Shown here: in pieces, positions 18,613 through 26,332 of the stretch | How positions within the stretch are numbered: the first letter of the stretch is position 1 | Layout: the number at the start of each line of letters is the position of its first letter | Program-made: the position numbers and the translations under genes | NCBI RefSeq assembly: GCF_000585415.1 | Contig: NZ_KK073876.1 | Coordinates: 1,361,810 to 1,425,809 of the forward strand | Length of the DNA: 64,000 nucleotides | Reading direction: 5' to 3' | Source of the DNA: Sphingomonas jaspsi DSM 18422 | GTDB lineage: Bacteria > Pseudomonadota > Alphaproteobacteria > Sphingomonadales > Sphingomonadaceae | The notes under the pieces: model-generated | Database searches by the model: none | What the model was told of the DNA's origin: nothing | Seen by the model: the letters and a program-made list of their open reading frames with translations, nothing else

Positions 18613-19169
18613 CGGGAAAGCTCCTCATAGCGTTCGAGAAAGCGGTAGGTGGCCAGATCGGCCGGCCACGGCGTCAGGTCGACGCGCGGCTTGAGGTGGC
18701 TGACGTCCCCGACGTAATCGAGGATCGCCCAGTTGCTGTGGTCGTTCGGAAGGAGCTCTTCCTTCTCGAGCTTCAGCATCTGGTCGTCGACCAGGCGAAC
18801 CTCGGGCGGCAGCGGGTAGCTGAAGTTGAACAGCCGAGACATCGCGCCCTCGATGCGCGTCTCCAGCTCCTTGAAGCCGGGGATTTTGCTCTTCATCGGG
18901 CGGGGGATGTCGTTCGTGAACGCCTCGGCCGTGTCGTGCATGAGGGCGTCGAACTCGAAGCCCTCGGCGACGATGTAGCTCGCGTTCACCGCGTGCTGCG
19001 CCACCGAGTAGAAGTGGCGGCACTGGCCGGCGAAGCGGCAGATTTTCCCCAAGCCCTCGGCGATGTCCTGGACGGCGACGTCGGAGAGGTGGGGATTGTC
19101 GTAATCGAACATCACGCCCGAGAAGAGCCTGATGCCCGCCGACAGCGGGATTGTGACGGGTGCGTTCAT
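18609..19169 (-). CDS. HD-domain phosphohydrolase (YfbR-like nucleotidase)
   Basis: 186 residues. H59 in SVAQHAV and the HD pair at 78-79 (ALMHDTAEAF) define an HD hydrolase; the family includes 5'-deoxynucleotidases. Probably tunes dNMP pools for the phage. The start at 19169 has GGAG five bases upstream; an in-frame start at 19373 lies inside nrdB and is rejected. First gene of its unit, after a strong hairpin. Confidence 0.85.
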   Translation of the reverse strand: MNAPVTIPLSAGIRLFSGVMFDYDNPHLSDVAVQDIAEGLGKICRFAGQCRHFYSVAQHAVNASYIVAEGFEFDALMHDTAEAFTNDIPRPMKSKIPGFKELETRIEGAMSRLFNFSYPLPPEVRLVDDQMLKLEKEELLPNDHSNWAILDYVGDVSHLKPRVDLTPWPADLATYRFLERYEELSR

Positions 19170-19185
19170 GTGTGCTCCAAATGCA

Positions 19186-19221
19186 ATGGAGCCCCGGCAG
19201 TTAGGCCCGCCGGGGCTCCAT
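19186..19221 (-). terminator. GC-rich hairpin between nrdB and the HD gene
   Basis: Perfect 13-bp stem ATGGAGCCCCGGC / GCCGGGGCTCCAT with a 10-base loop, 10 bases after the nrdB stop. Downstream in the leftward sense come TTGCATTTGG, only weakly T-rich, so attenuator or processing site are alternatives. Confidence 0.65.
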
Positions 19222-19231
19222 GTCTCAAGCG

Positions 19232-20227
19232 TCAGGGCAACTGACTGGGTCTCTTGTCGAAACGGCTCCAGCTGTCCTGCCAGTTGCCGCTCACCGCCGC
19301 CTTCGAGTATTCCGTCGCGCGGTTCTCGAAGAAGTTGGTGTGCTCGACCCCGTTGAGCAGCGGGATCAGCCACGGCAGCGGATGCTCGGTGATGCCGAAG
19401 ATCGGCGCCATCTTGAGCTGCTGCAGACGCCAGTCGGTGATGAACCGGACATAACGCTTCACGTCGCCCGCGGTCATCCCCTCGACCGGCCCCATCGCGA
19501 AGGCCAGGTCAACGAAGGCGTCTTCCATCTCGACCACCTTGACGGCGTGCTCGCGGATGCGCTCGATCACCGTCGGCGTCAGCGCGCCGGTCTCGCGAGC
19601 GAACTCGTGGAACAGGCGGATGATGCCTTCGCAGTGCAGGCTCTCGTCGCGGACGGACCAGCTGACGATCTGCCCCATGCCCTTCATCTTGTTGAAGCGC
19701 GGGAAGTTCATCAGCATGGCGAACGAGGCGAAGAGCTGCACGCCCTCGGTGAAGCCACCGAACATCGCCAGCGTCGTCAGGATGTCCTCGTTCGAGGACA
19801 TGCTGAACTGCTGCCCATAATCATGTTTCTCCTTCATGGCCTCGTATTCCATGAAGGCTTGGTATTCGGCTTCCGGCATCCCGACGGTATCGAGCAGGTG
19901 GCTGTAGGCCGCGATGTGGATCGTCTCCATCGCGCTGAACGAGGTGAGCATCATCTGCACCTCGGTCGGTTTGAAGACGCCCAGATACCGCTGCATGTAG
20001 CAGCTGGCGACGTCGATGTCGGCTTGGGTGAAGAAGCGGAAAATCTGCGTGAGCAGGTTCTTTTCGGCGGGAGTGACGTTCTGCGCCCAGTCACGCACGT
20101 CCTCGCCAAGGGGGACTTCCTCGGGGAGCCAGTGGATCTGATTTTGCAGCTTCCAATAGTCGAACGCGAAGGGATAGCGGAACGGCTTGTAGGCCGTCGA
20201 TGCGGTCAGCAGACCGGGCTTAGACAC
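19232..20227 (-). CDS. nrdB: Ribonucleotide reductase class I beta subunit
   Basis: 331 residues from a GTG at 20227, chosen because GGAG lies nine bases upstream within the end of the HNH gene. An ATG at 20242 has no ribosome site. Di-iron and radical residues are present: E101 and H104 in ETIH, the radical tyrosine Y108, a later E in FTEGVQLF and the pair in RDESLH. Generates the tyrosyl radical used by NrdA to make dNTPs. Its last codons contain dyad d. Confidence 0.93.
   Translation of the reverse strand: MSKPGLLTASTAYKPFRYPFAFDYWKLQNQIHWLPEEVPLGEDVRDWAQNVTPAEKNLLTQIFRFFTQADIDVASCYMQRYLGVFKPTEVQMMLTSFSAMETIHIAAYSHLLDTVGMPEAEYQAFMEYEAMKEKHDYGQQFSMSSNEDILTTLAMFGGFTEGVQLFASFAMLMNFPRFNKMKGMGQIVSWSVRDESLHCEGIIRLFHEFARETGALTPTVIERIREHAVKVVEMEDAFVDLAFAMGPVEGMTAGDVKRYVRFITDWRLQQLKMAPIFGITEHPLPWLIPLLNGVEHTNFFENRATEYSKAAVSGNWQDSWSRFDKRPSQLP
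19241..19253. promoter_or_regulatory. Boundary dyad site d (degenerate): CTGACTGGGTCTC
   Basis: Falls within the last codons of nrdB at the boundary to the HD-MazG-helicase unit. Weaker match than the other sites (two arm mismatches), constrained by coding. Confidence 0.4.
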
Positions 20228-20690
20228 GGGCAAATTCTCCATGATATTTGTGGGCGGCTGCGGTGTAGGCCGCGTGGGCCTCTTCCGAGGTTTCGAAGGT
20301 TCCGAGGTAGTGGCGTGCGCCGTTGTCGTCCCTGATGCGGGCGCTGAAGCGCCCGCTGGGCTTTTCTTGAACCCCTTTGAGACCAACCGAGTTGGTCTTT
20401 TTCATGCAGCTGTTCTGGGCGTTCCGGCGCTGGACGGTGACACGCAAGTTTTTGCGGCGGCAATCAAATGTATCGCCGTTCACATGATCAACCACTGTTC
20501 CCGGTTTTGCTTTGAGCAGCCAACGATGAAGGTCGACGTGTCCTTCACCGCGGATGAACGATCGGAAATAGGCCCGTCCATCCGCGTGTCTGCTCTCGGT
20601 CCAATTGTAGAAGAAGGCGGCACGCCAATCCCCGTCATCGACGAGAACGGGCGTGCCGGAGGAGGCAAATATCACTGACACGCAAGACAC
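20220..20690 (-). CDS. HNH homing endonuclease with C-terminal AP2 domain
   Basis: 156 residues, GTG start. HNH core: LHRWLL, VVDHVNGDTFDCRRKNLR, RRNAQN (about 55-95). The AP2-type DNA-binding domain follows: GVQEKPSGRFSARIR and LGTFETSEEAHAAYTAAA (about 105-152). It lies precisely between nrdA and nrdB, overlapping nrdA by 19 bases and nrdB by 8. Such genes cut uninterrupted alleles in competing phages and copy themselves in. Confidence 0.92.
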   Translation of the reverse strand: MSCVSVIFASSGTPVLVDDGDWRAAFFYNWTESRHADGRAYFRSFIRGEGHVDLHRWLLKAKPGTVVDHVNGDTFDCRRKNLRVTVQRRNAQNSCMKKTNSVGLKGVQEKPSGRFSARIRDDNGARHYLGTFETSEEAHAAYTAAAHKYHGEFARV

Positions 20691-22444
20691 TCGTCGAAGT
20701 CGATCGGGGCCGCGATCACCTTCGGCTTATCGAGCGTGTTATCGGCGTCGACAGACCCCGCGAATGCCGCCCGCTTGGCGGAGCGGCTTCTCAGGTAGTA
20801 GAGGGACTTGATGCCCAGCTCCCATGCACGGAAGTGGAGCATCAGGAGCTGCCACACGTCGACGTTCGGCGGGAGGAAGATGTTGTTCGACGCCGCCTGG
20901 TCGATGAAGTCCGTACGATCGGCGGCGAGCTCCAGGAGCCAACGCTGGTCGATCTCGAAGCTCGTCTTGAAGACGTCAGCATCAGGCAGATCGAGATGCT
21001 GGACCGAACCCTCGTGTTCGAGGATCGAGTTCCAGACCGCGTCGGTGTTCTTGCCCTCGGTCTCGAGCACGCGCTCGAGGTGCGGGTTCTTGACAACGTA
21101 GCTGCCCGACAGCGTCTTGTGGGTGTAGATGTTCGCCGGGATCGGTTCGATGCAGGCGCTGGTCCCGCCGCAGATGATGCTGATCGACGCCGTGGGCGCG
21201 ATCGCCATCTTGCAGCTGAACCGTTCCATCACGCCAGCATCGGCAGCGTCAGGGCAGGGGCCACGTTCGCCGGCCAGCACCAGGCTGGCGCGATCGGCGG
21301 CGGCGCGGATGTGGCGGAAGAAGCGCATGTTCCAGCTCTTGGCCATCGCGCTTTCCATCGGGATGCCGCGCGACTGCAGGAAGCTGTGGAAGCCCATGAC
21401 GCCGAGACCGACCGAGCGTTCGCGCGCTGCCGAATAGGCGGCCCGGGCCATGCTCGGTTCGGCGCGCTCGATGTAGTCGGTGAGGACGTTGTCGAGGAAG
21501 CGCATGACGTCTTCGATGAACTGCTCGTCGCCGTTCCACTGATCCCACGTTTCGAGGTTCAGCGAGGACAGGCAGCAGACGGCCGTGCGATCGTTGCCGA
21601 GATGGTCGCGGCCGGTCGGCAGCGTGATCTCCGAGCATAAATTGCTGGTGGTCACCTTCAAGCCAAGCTGGCGGTGATGCTCGGGCATCGCCTTGTTCAC
21701 ATGGTCGATGAAGACGATGTAGGGCTCGCCGGTCGCAAGGCGGGTCTCGACCAGCTTCTGGAACAGCGTGCGGGCGTGGACTTCGCCGCGCTTCGACCCG
21801 TCGCGGGGCGAGCGGAGCGGGAACATCCGGTCGTCGCGGACGGCTTCCATGAAGGCGTCGGTGACCAGCACGCCGTGGTGCAGGTTCAGCGCCTTGCGGT
21901 TGAAGTCGCCGCTGGCCTTCCGGATTTCGAGAAACTCTTCGATCTCGGGGTGGTCGATCTGGATGTAGACCGCCGCCGAGCCGCGCCGCAGCGAGCCCTG
22001 GCTGATCGCGAGGGTCAGGCTGTCCATGACGCGGACGAACGGAACGATGCCGCTGGTCTTGCCGACGTCGCCGACCTTCTCGCCGATGCCGCGGACATTG
22101 CCCCAGAAGGTGCCGATGCCGCCGCCGCGCGAGGCGAGCCAGACGTTTTCGTTCCAGGTGTTGACGATGCCGTCGAGGCTGTCGTCGACCGAATTGAGGT
22201 AGCAGCTGATGGGCAGGCCGCGGCCGGTGCCGCCGTTCGACAGAACGGGCGTGGCGGGCATGAACCAGAGCTTGGAGATGGCGTCGTAGAGACGCTGGGC
22301 GTGGGCGTCGTCGTCAGCGTAGGCCGAGGCGACACGGGCGAAAAGGTCTTGCGGGCCTTCACCCGGAAGCAGGTAGCGGTCCTTGAGGGTCTCCTTGCCG
22401 AAATCAGTCAGCAAGGCGTCCCGAGAATGGTCGATCTGGACCAT
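20672..22444 (-). CDS. nrdA: Ribonucleotide reductase class I alpha subunit
   Basis: 590 residues, shorter than the roughly 760 of E. coli because the N-terminal ATP-cone is absent. Redox cysteine C81 in PISCYLNS; active-site N268, C270 and E272 in SNLCSEITL; C290/C291 partner in AVCCLSS; C-terminal CLACQ shuttle cysteines. Reduces ribonucleotides with NrdB. Lack of the cone suggests insensitivity to dATP inhibition. AGGAG precedes the ATG. Confidence 0.95.
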   Translation of the reverse strand: MVQIDHSRDALLTDFGKETLKDRYLLPGEGPQDLFARVASAYADDDAHAQRLYDAISKLWFMPATPVLSNGGTGRGLPISCYLNSVDDSLDGIVNTWNENVWLASRGGGIGTFWGNVRGIGEKVGDVGKTSGIVPFVRVMDSLTLAISQGSLRRGSAAVYIQIDHPEIEEFLEIRKASGDFNRKALNLHHGVLVTDAFMEAVRDDRMFPLRSPRDGSKRGEVHARTLFQKLVETRLATGEPYIVFIDHVNKAMPEHHRQLGLKVTTSNLCSEITLPTGRDHLGNDRTAVCCLSSLNLETWDQWNGDEQFIEDVMRFLDNVLTDYIERAEPSMARAAYSAARERSVGLGVMGFHSFLQSRGIPMESAMAKSWNMRFFRHIRAAADRASLVLAGERGPCPDAADAGVMERFSCKMAIAPTASISIICGGTSACIEPIPANIYTHKTLSGSYVVKNPHLERVLETEGKNTDAVWNSILEHEGSVQHLDLPDADVFKTSFEIDQRWLLELAADRTDFIDQAASNNIFLPPNVDVWQLLMLHFRAWELGIKSLYYLRSRSAKRAAFAGSVDADNTLDKPKVIAAPIDFDECLACQ

Positions 22445-22486
22445 GCGGCGGTTCTCCTAAATAGGCGTGAACCGACGCTAGTAAGC

Positions 22487-22513
22487 GGGGGCGGGACGAA
22501 GTGTCCCACCCCC
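22487..22513 (-). terminator. GC-rich hairpin in the nrdA leader
   Basis: 11-bp stem GGGGGTGGGAC / GTCCCGCCCCC (leftward reading) with loop ACTTC. One position is a G-U pair in the leftward RNA but a C-A mismatch on the other strand, which favours function in the leftward transcript. Lies directly after dyad e. Confidence 0.65.
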
Positions 22514-22521
22514 ATTGACGA

Positions 22522-22534
22522 GTGACTGGGTTAC
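22522..22534. promoter_or_regulatory. Boundary dyad site e: GTGACTGGGTTAC
   Basis: The TAA stop of the small gene at 22531 lies inside the dyad. Separates the regulator unit from the nrd unit. Confidence 0.65.
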
Positions 22535-22725
22535 TTGGCGGTGGTGGACCGCTTCGTGGCGTAGTGCTGGTTAAGCACGGTGTTGATCCGCGCCACCATG
22601 CGCGGGGGAAGCTGCTTTTTCTTGAGCTCTTCCAGGTCCATAATAGCAGCGCCCCGAGCGAGTTGTCGCTCGGAGCGCCTGAAACGATGGACTGCTTTGA
22701 AGTAGGTGGTCAGATGTTCAAGCAA
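22531..22725 (-). CDS. Small basic hypothetical protein
   Basis: 64 residues from a TTG at 22725 (AAGG seven bases upstream), or 36 from an ATG at 22641. The second half MDLEELKKKQLPPRMVARINTVL is helical and basic. A 12-bp hairpin lies just upstream of the internal ATG, which could mean that the shorter protein is the real product with its own leader. No family recognised. Confidence 0.5.
   Translation of the reverse strand: MLEHLTTYFKAVHRFRRSERQLARGAAIMDLEELKKKQLPPRMVARINTVLNQHYATKRSTTAK
22649..22678 (-). repeat. Hairpin within or ahead of the small gene at 22531
   Basis: 12-bp stem GCGCTCCGAGCG / CGCTCGGGGCGC (leftward) around a 6-base loop, with one G-U pair only in the leftward RNA. 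Ends eight bases before an ATG. Confidence 0.55.
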
Positions 22726-23216
22726 CGGCGCACCTTTTCGAATTGCTCCGCGGACAGAAGATTGCGGAGCATCATGACCGTGAAGTCCTGACCTGTCGAG
22801 GCCGCGAGGCGCTCGAGTTGCGATAAACGGAAGTCGTGCTGGCCACCGCGCTGCGAGGCCAGCAGCTGCTGGGCCTGCGTGAGACCCGTATCGCGCGACA
22901 CCTCGAGCTGGTGCCGGCCGGGGGCGTTGCGGTAGTCGTAGACGACGTTCGCCATATTGTTGCGGAAGGTGCGACTGGCATCAGACAGCCGCGGCGGCGT
23001 AGATTGCGGATCGGGGGTATACTCGATGCCGTATTCGGCAGCTAGGCGTCGAGTGGCCTTACGGCAGTAGTCAGGCTCAAGGCCCTCCAGCTCGGCGATT
23101 GCTGCGACCGGGCGGCCTTGACGCATTGCCGTGATGATGCGTTCATCACGTTCATCCAACAGGGTTTTCCGCTGATCGCCCCTGCTAACTTCTGTCCGTT
23201 TCTCCACTCCAAACAT
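22710..23216 (-). CDS. Putative helix-turn-helix regulator
   Basis: 168 residues. An N-terminal helical unit (RIITAMRQGRPVAAIAELEG) looks like a homeodomain-like reader, and residues 95-145 (LEVSRDTGLTQAQQLL, then FRLSQLERLAASTG) resemble a Cro/CI-type HTH. One of four candidate lysogeny or lytic regulators in the prophage. No peptidase or dimerisation domain of a CI repressor is visible. Confidence 0.5.
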   Translation of the reverse strand: MFGVEKRTEVSRGDQRKTLLDERDERIITAMRQGRPVAAIAELEGLEPDYCRKATRRLAAEYGIEYTPDPQSTPPRLSDASRTFRNNMANVVYDYRNAPGRHQLEVSRDTGLTQAQQLLASQRGGQHDFRLSQLERLAASTGQDFTVMMLRNLLSAEQFEKVRRCLNI

Positions 23217-23487
23217 CTCTTAGAAACACCTCTTCGTACACTTGCCTCACCAGCGCCGACGGTTCCACGCCGACGAGCCCCGCTCGTGCCTCTTTCAGGA
23301 GTCGGATTTTCTCCACATCCGACCCGATCTCGATGGTGGTCATGGTCTCCAACCACGCCTCCACCAAGGCTTCGAGCATTTTCATCATCAGAACATCCTT
23401 GGACATTTCACCCACCTCTACGATGGGTGCATAACGACACACTGATTGGTCTGACAATTCAAATTTCATTATTTGGTCTTGGGTCAT
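23185..23487 (-). CDS. Small acidic helical protein
   Basis: 100 residues, starting at the ATG at 23487 with GGGAG three bases before; a start at 23523 is less likely. Contains long amphipathic helices (VLMMKMLEALVEAWLETM). No motif recognised. First gene after dyad f. Confidence 0.55.
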   Translation of the reverse strand: MTQDQIMKFELSDQSVCRYAPIVEVGEMSKDVLMMKMLEALVEAWLETMTTIEIGSDVEKIRLLKEARAGLVGVEPSALVRQVYEEVFLRDVWSGETDRS

Positions 23488-23535
23488 AGTCTCCCTAAAC
23501 CAGCGGATATGACTCCGCGTCACCGGATCGCCGAA

Positions 23536-23548
23536 GTGACCAGGTCAC
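23536..23548. promoter_or_regulatory. Boundary dyad site f: GTGACCAGGTCAC
   Basis: Perfect arms. In the 162-base gap between the winged-helix gene (stop 23650) and the gene starting at 23487. A weaker hairpin (AGCCCC/GGGGCT, 23567-23593) lies between it and the upstream stop. Confidence 0.7.
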
Positions 23549-23649
23549 ATGTTACATCTTTTACAGAGCCCCTCCCCGGGCTGGGTTGGGGCTTTGCGAA
23601 TAAACTGCTGTGGGGACAATGAAATTTTCCCGCACGTTGCGGTTAACGG

Positions 23650-23988
23650 TCAGTCGTTTCGACGAACGGCCTGATGGAGTTCGACGAACAACGGGACCGC
23701 TTCTGCGGCGATGGCAGGGCGCAGCCGATAAAAGCACGTCCTGCCGAGTTTGCGACAGTCGAGAACGCCCGCCCGATACATCTTCGCCAGCCGGCGGCGA
23801 GCGGTGTCGTCGCTGATCTGGCCAATACGCTGGGCGACATAATCCGTTGTGATCTCGGGGGTTTCCGACAGATACGCTTCCAGCGCCACACATCCCACGG
23901 TGAAATTCACCAGTAGGCGGTGGAGCCTCAGCGTATTGTCGAGCCGGCACCCGACGATCTGCCGCATCGCAGCTAAATCGTTTCGCAT
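23650..23988 (-). CDS. Winged-helix DNA-binding protein
   Basis: 112 residues. The core ITTDYVAQRIGQISDDTARRRLAKMYRAGVLDCRKLGR, read in outline, has the recognition helix and wing of MarR/ArsR-like regulators. AGGAG lies before the ATG at 23988. Its own 75-base AT-rich upstream gap suggests separate control. A plausible phage repressor or activator. Confidence 0.6.
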   Translation of the reverse strand: MRNDLAAMRQIVGCRLDNTLRLHRLLVNFTVGCVALEAYLSETPEITTDYVAQRIGQISDDTARRRLAKMYRAGVLDCRKLGRTCFYRLRPAIAAEAVPLFVELHQAVRRND

Positions 23989-24063
23989 GGTGCTCCTGCT
24001 TCAAAATGGACATAAATCCCTCGCTAGGTCAATGGTCGTTCACAAATTATCAACGCCAAAATC

Positions 24064-24852
24064 CTACATCGCAAGGAAATTCGTTCTCTTTTCGTTCTCA
24101 TTCACGAAACCGGAACGATCGGCCTTGGCAAAGTTTCCTTTCGCTTTCAGACCCACCACCACACCGCGAGGGTCGGCAGGGCGGAAGTCGTGTTCATCGC
24201 CATCGATCACCGGTCGGCCGAGGTGTTGAGCCGGGAGTTCCTGAAAGAAGACCGACGCGATGTTCATGCCGCGAGCCATCTCGGCTGCGACATCTCCCGC
24301 GTTTATCTCGCTCTCGCTGAACGTCAGATGATAGTTGGCAGGCGGCGTGCGCCCCGGGATTTTGGTGTAATCGTAGAACGACACCTCCGGGAACAGGTCG
24401 ATGATGTTGTCGGCGGTGCGGCCGATCTTGGCCGCCACATCCGGGAACAGGATGAAGCGGCGCTTCTCCCAGACGATGTCGCTAGTGCCGTTGAGGCGGA
24501 CGCCGGGTTTCATGCCCTCGCGGCCAGCCTTGCGGACGTGGGCCGCGATCTCGAGCGCCAGCAGGTTGAGGAACAGGTTGCGGTCACGGAAGAAGAGGTC
24601 GGTCTTGGCCACCCTCGACTTCGTCTTGGCGTCGAGCGTCACCGGGTTCCCGGCGAAGTGCAGACACGCCGCGCTGCAGCCAGGGCTGCGCTTCGGGCAG
24701 GTCTCCCTGCCCGACATGTTGCCTGGCGCAAGGTGGAGCACGGCGCCGAGCACGCCCACCTTCTTATTCTTCGCGACCTTCGGGTTTGCGTCCGGACGGG
24801 ACAGCAGCGATCGAAGCCCCGCGCGGTCGCGGAGCTGCTTCAGTGATGACAT
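24064..24852 (-). CDS. GP88-like (gene product 88) phage protein
   Basis: 262 residues resembling the gp88 family of phage proteins: VGVLGAVLHLAPGNMSG, a cysteine cluster CPKRSPGCSAAC (52-63), RLNGTSDIVWE and a C-terminal ANYHLTFSESEIN segment. The cysteines could hold a metal or iron-sulfur cluster. The function of the family is unknown. Confidence 0.7.
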   Translation of the reverse strand: MSSLKQLRDRAGLRSLLSRPDANPKVAKNKKVGVLGAVLHLAPGNMSGRETCPKRSPGCSAACLHFAGNPVTLDAKTKSRVAKTDLFFRDRNLFLNLLALEIAAHVRKAGREGMKPGVRLNGTSDIVWEKRRFILFPDVAAKIGRTADNIIDLFPEVSFYDYTKIPGRTPPANYHLTFSESEINAGDVAAEMARGMNIASVFFQELPAQHLGRPVIDGDEHDFRPADPRGVVVGLKAKGNFAKADRSGFVNENEKRTNFLAM

Positions 24853-24885
24853 GGAAATTGGTCCCCTGGTTCGGGGTGATCGGGT

Positions 24886-25107
24886 CTAGTCGGTGATAAA
24901 GCTGACGAAGGCGGCACCCTGCGGGACGCCGGCCTCATCGGCCGACGACACCTTCAGCTCGGCCCGCGCGGGCAGCTCGCCTTCGAGGGGTTCGGGCAGG
25001 TCGACGCCGAAGTAGCGGCCGTCTTCCAGCTCGAGGATCAGACGACGATCGCCAGCCATCTCAACGGTGGCGAACGTCACGGTGGTGGGCTGGGTGCGCT
25101 TGGTCAT
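24886..25107 (-). CDS. Small acidic hypothetical protein
   Basis: 73 residues, beta-rich (TFATVEMAGDRRLILEL), no motif recognised. Short gaps on both sides. Confidence 0.6.
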   Translation of the reverse strand: MTKRTQPTTVTFATVEMAGDRRLILELEDGRYFGVDLPEPLEGELPARAELKVSSADEAGVPQGAAFVSFITD

Positions 25108-25160
25108 GCCCGCCGTCCTGCCGCGTGGTGGCGGCAGGACGGAAGGATAGACCGGTCAAC

Positions 25161-25412
25161 CTAAGTCAACCGCACCCGTGCTTCGACCTCTTCGAGGCGG
25201 TAGCGGGTGTCGTCGTGCGGCAATTTATTACCCTTGCCGGCCCAGATTTGGACGATTGCGACGAGCCAGTCGTCGTCGCCATCGCCGAGCGGCTTGCCCA
25301 TCAACGCGCTGAAGGTTTCGAGCGACGGCTTTTCGGGCCACCACGCTTCGAGGTTGTTGTCGGGTTGGTCGTAATTGTTCGCGACCGAGAAGAGGCACCA
25401 AATCTTATTCAT
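25161..25412 (-). CDS. Small acidic hypothetical protein
   Basis: 83 residues from the ATG at 25412 that overlaps the upstream stop by eight bases. It has a repeated WW/DDDW character (EAWWPEKPSLETF, GDGDDDWLVAIVQIW). A weak dyad-like sequence (TTGACTTAGGTTGAC) spans its stop codon. Confidence 0.6.
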   Translation of the reverse strand: MNKIWCLFSVANNYDQPDNNLEAWWPEKPSLETFSALMGKPLGDGDDDWLVAIVQIWAGKGNKLPHDDTRYRLEEVEARVRLT

Positions 25413-25602
25413 CTTGGATTTCCTGCCAGAAGGCGAACACATCCGGGGCGTCGTTGTTGTAGATTTCGAGGTCGTCCAACGAGTAGCGACCGCGGTCCTT
25501 GAGGAACCAGTCCTTCATCTCCTCACGGGTGCCGGAGAAGACGACGGACTGGCCCTCGTAGGGTTCGTGGTGGAAGACCGAGTAGGTCGGCTCAGTCGAC
25601 AT
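25405..25602 (-). CDS. Small hypothetical protein
   Basis: 65 residues from the ATG at 25602, which overlaps the stop of the zinc-ribbon-like gene. Contains EEMKDWFLKDRGRYSLDDLEIY. No family recognised. Confidence 0.6.
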   Translation of the reverse strand: MSTEPTYSVFHHEPYEGQSVVFSGTREEMKDWFLKDRGRYSLDDLEIYNNDAPDVFAFWQEIQDE

Positions 25603-25966
25603 CCATCTCGTTCCGATGAAAGCTGTCATCGAGCGACGGCGTGTCGAGCGGGGGCTCTTCCGGTTCGGGCGTGCAGCTGAAGCAGTAAGGGTCGCTACCC
25701 TCGCCGTGATCGATGAAATCCGAGCATTTCTCGCAGATGCGTTCGGTCTCACTGTAGCCGTCGACGCAGAAGCCGCCGCTGGCGTCGATCACGATGGCCG
25801 TGTCACCGACCTCACGATCTTGGTCGTTCCAGGCTTCGATTTCCATCGCGGTCGGCGACAGGCCGGTCTCGACATAATCGTCGGCACAGCGACGGGCGGC
25901 GGCGGCGTCGGGGGCTTCGACCTCGACGATGATGAAGGACTTCACGTCCACCTTGAACTTAGGCAC
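25592..25966 (-). CDS. Hypothetical protein with DpnD/PcfM-like N-terminus and a cysteine ribbon
   Basis: 124 residues from a GTG at 25966 (GAGG nine bases upstream). The first 30 residues (FKVDVKSFIIVEVEAPDAAAAR) have the beta-then-helix pattern also seen in four other small proteins of this phage. CEKC and CFSC about 15 residues apart could bind zinc. Function unknown. Confidence 0.6.
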   Translation of the reverse strand: MPKFKVDVKSFIIVEVEAPDAAAARRCADDYVETGLSPTAMEIEAWNDQDREVGDTAIVIDASGGFCVDGYSETERICEKCSDFIDHGEGSDPYCFSCTPEPEEPPLDTPSLDDSFHRNEMDVD

Positions 25967-26159
25967 GGGCAATCACCTCGTTGTCGAGCTGGACCTCGAC
26001 GATCTTGACTTTGCTGATGTGGTCCTCGTCGACGCCCATGCTCATGATGTGCTCGGCGAAACCGGCGTTGGTCATCGGGCCGTCGTAGACGCCGGCCGTG
26101 ATGATGAATTTGGCGGTGACCTCGTAGACGACGTCGATACGGTCGTGGGTGCCGGTCAT
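25959..26159 (-). CDS. Small hypothetical protein
   Basis: 66 residues, VYEVTAKFIITAG then an acidic helix. Starts in an ATGA overlap with the small gene upstream. No family recognised. Confidence 0.6.
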   Translation of the reverse strand: MTGTHDRIDVVYEVTAKFIITAGVYDGPMTNAGFAEHIMSMGVDEDHISKVKIVEVQLDNEVIARA

Positions 26160-26332
26160 AACCCTGACGGCAGTCCATGAGCGGCCTTGACCGTGAGCGG
26201 CCCATTGCCACTGTCATGATAGGTTGTGCCGATGTAATTTCCGTGTCGGTCGTAGTTGACGCGGCTAGATAAGCGGGGGTTGGTCAAGCCCCCGCAGGCA
26301 CAGTAGCAGCGATAAGAGATGGTGCTCGTCAT
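26156..26332 (-). CDS. Very small cysteine-rich protein
   Basis: 58 residues. Starts in a TGATG overlap with the ligase stop and ends in an ATGA overlap with the next gene, so it exactly fills the gap between them. The N-terminus RCYCACGG has three close cysteines; the rest is polar (VNYDRHGNYIGTTYHDSG). Function unknown. Confidence 0.65.
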   Translation of the reverse strand: MTSTISYRCYCACGGLTNPRLSSRVNYDRHGNYIGTTYHDSGNGPLTVKAAHGLPSGL

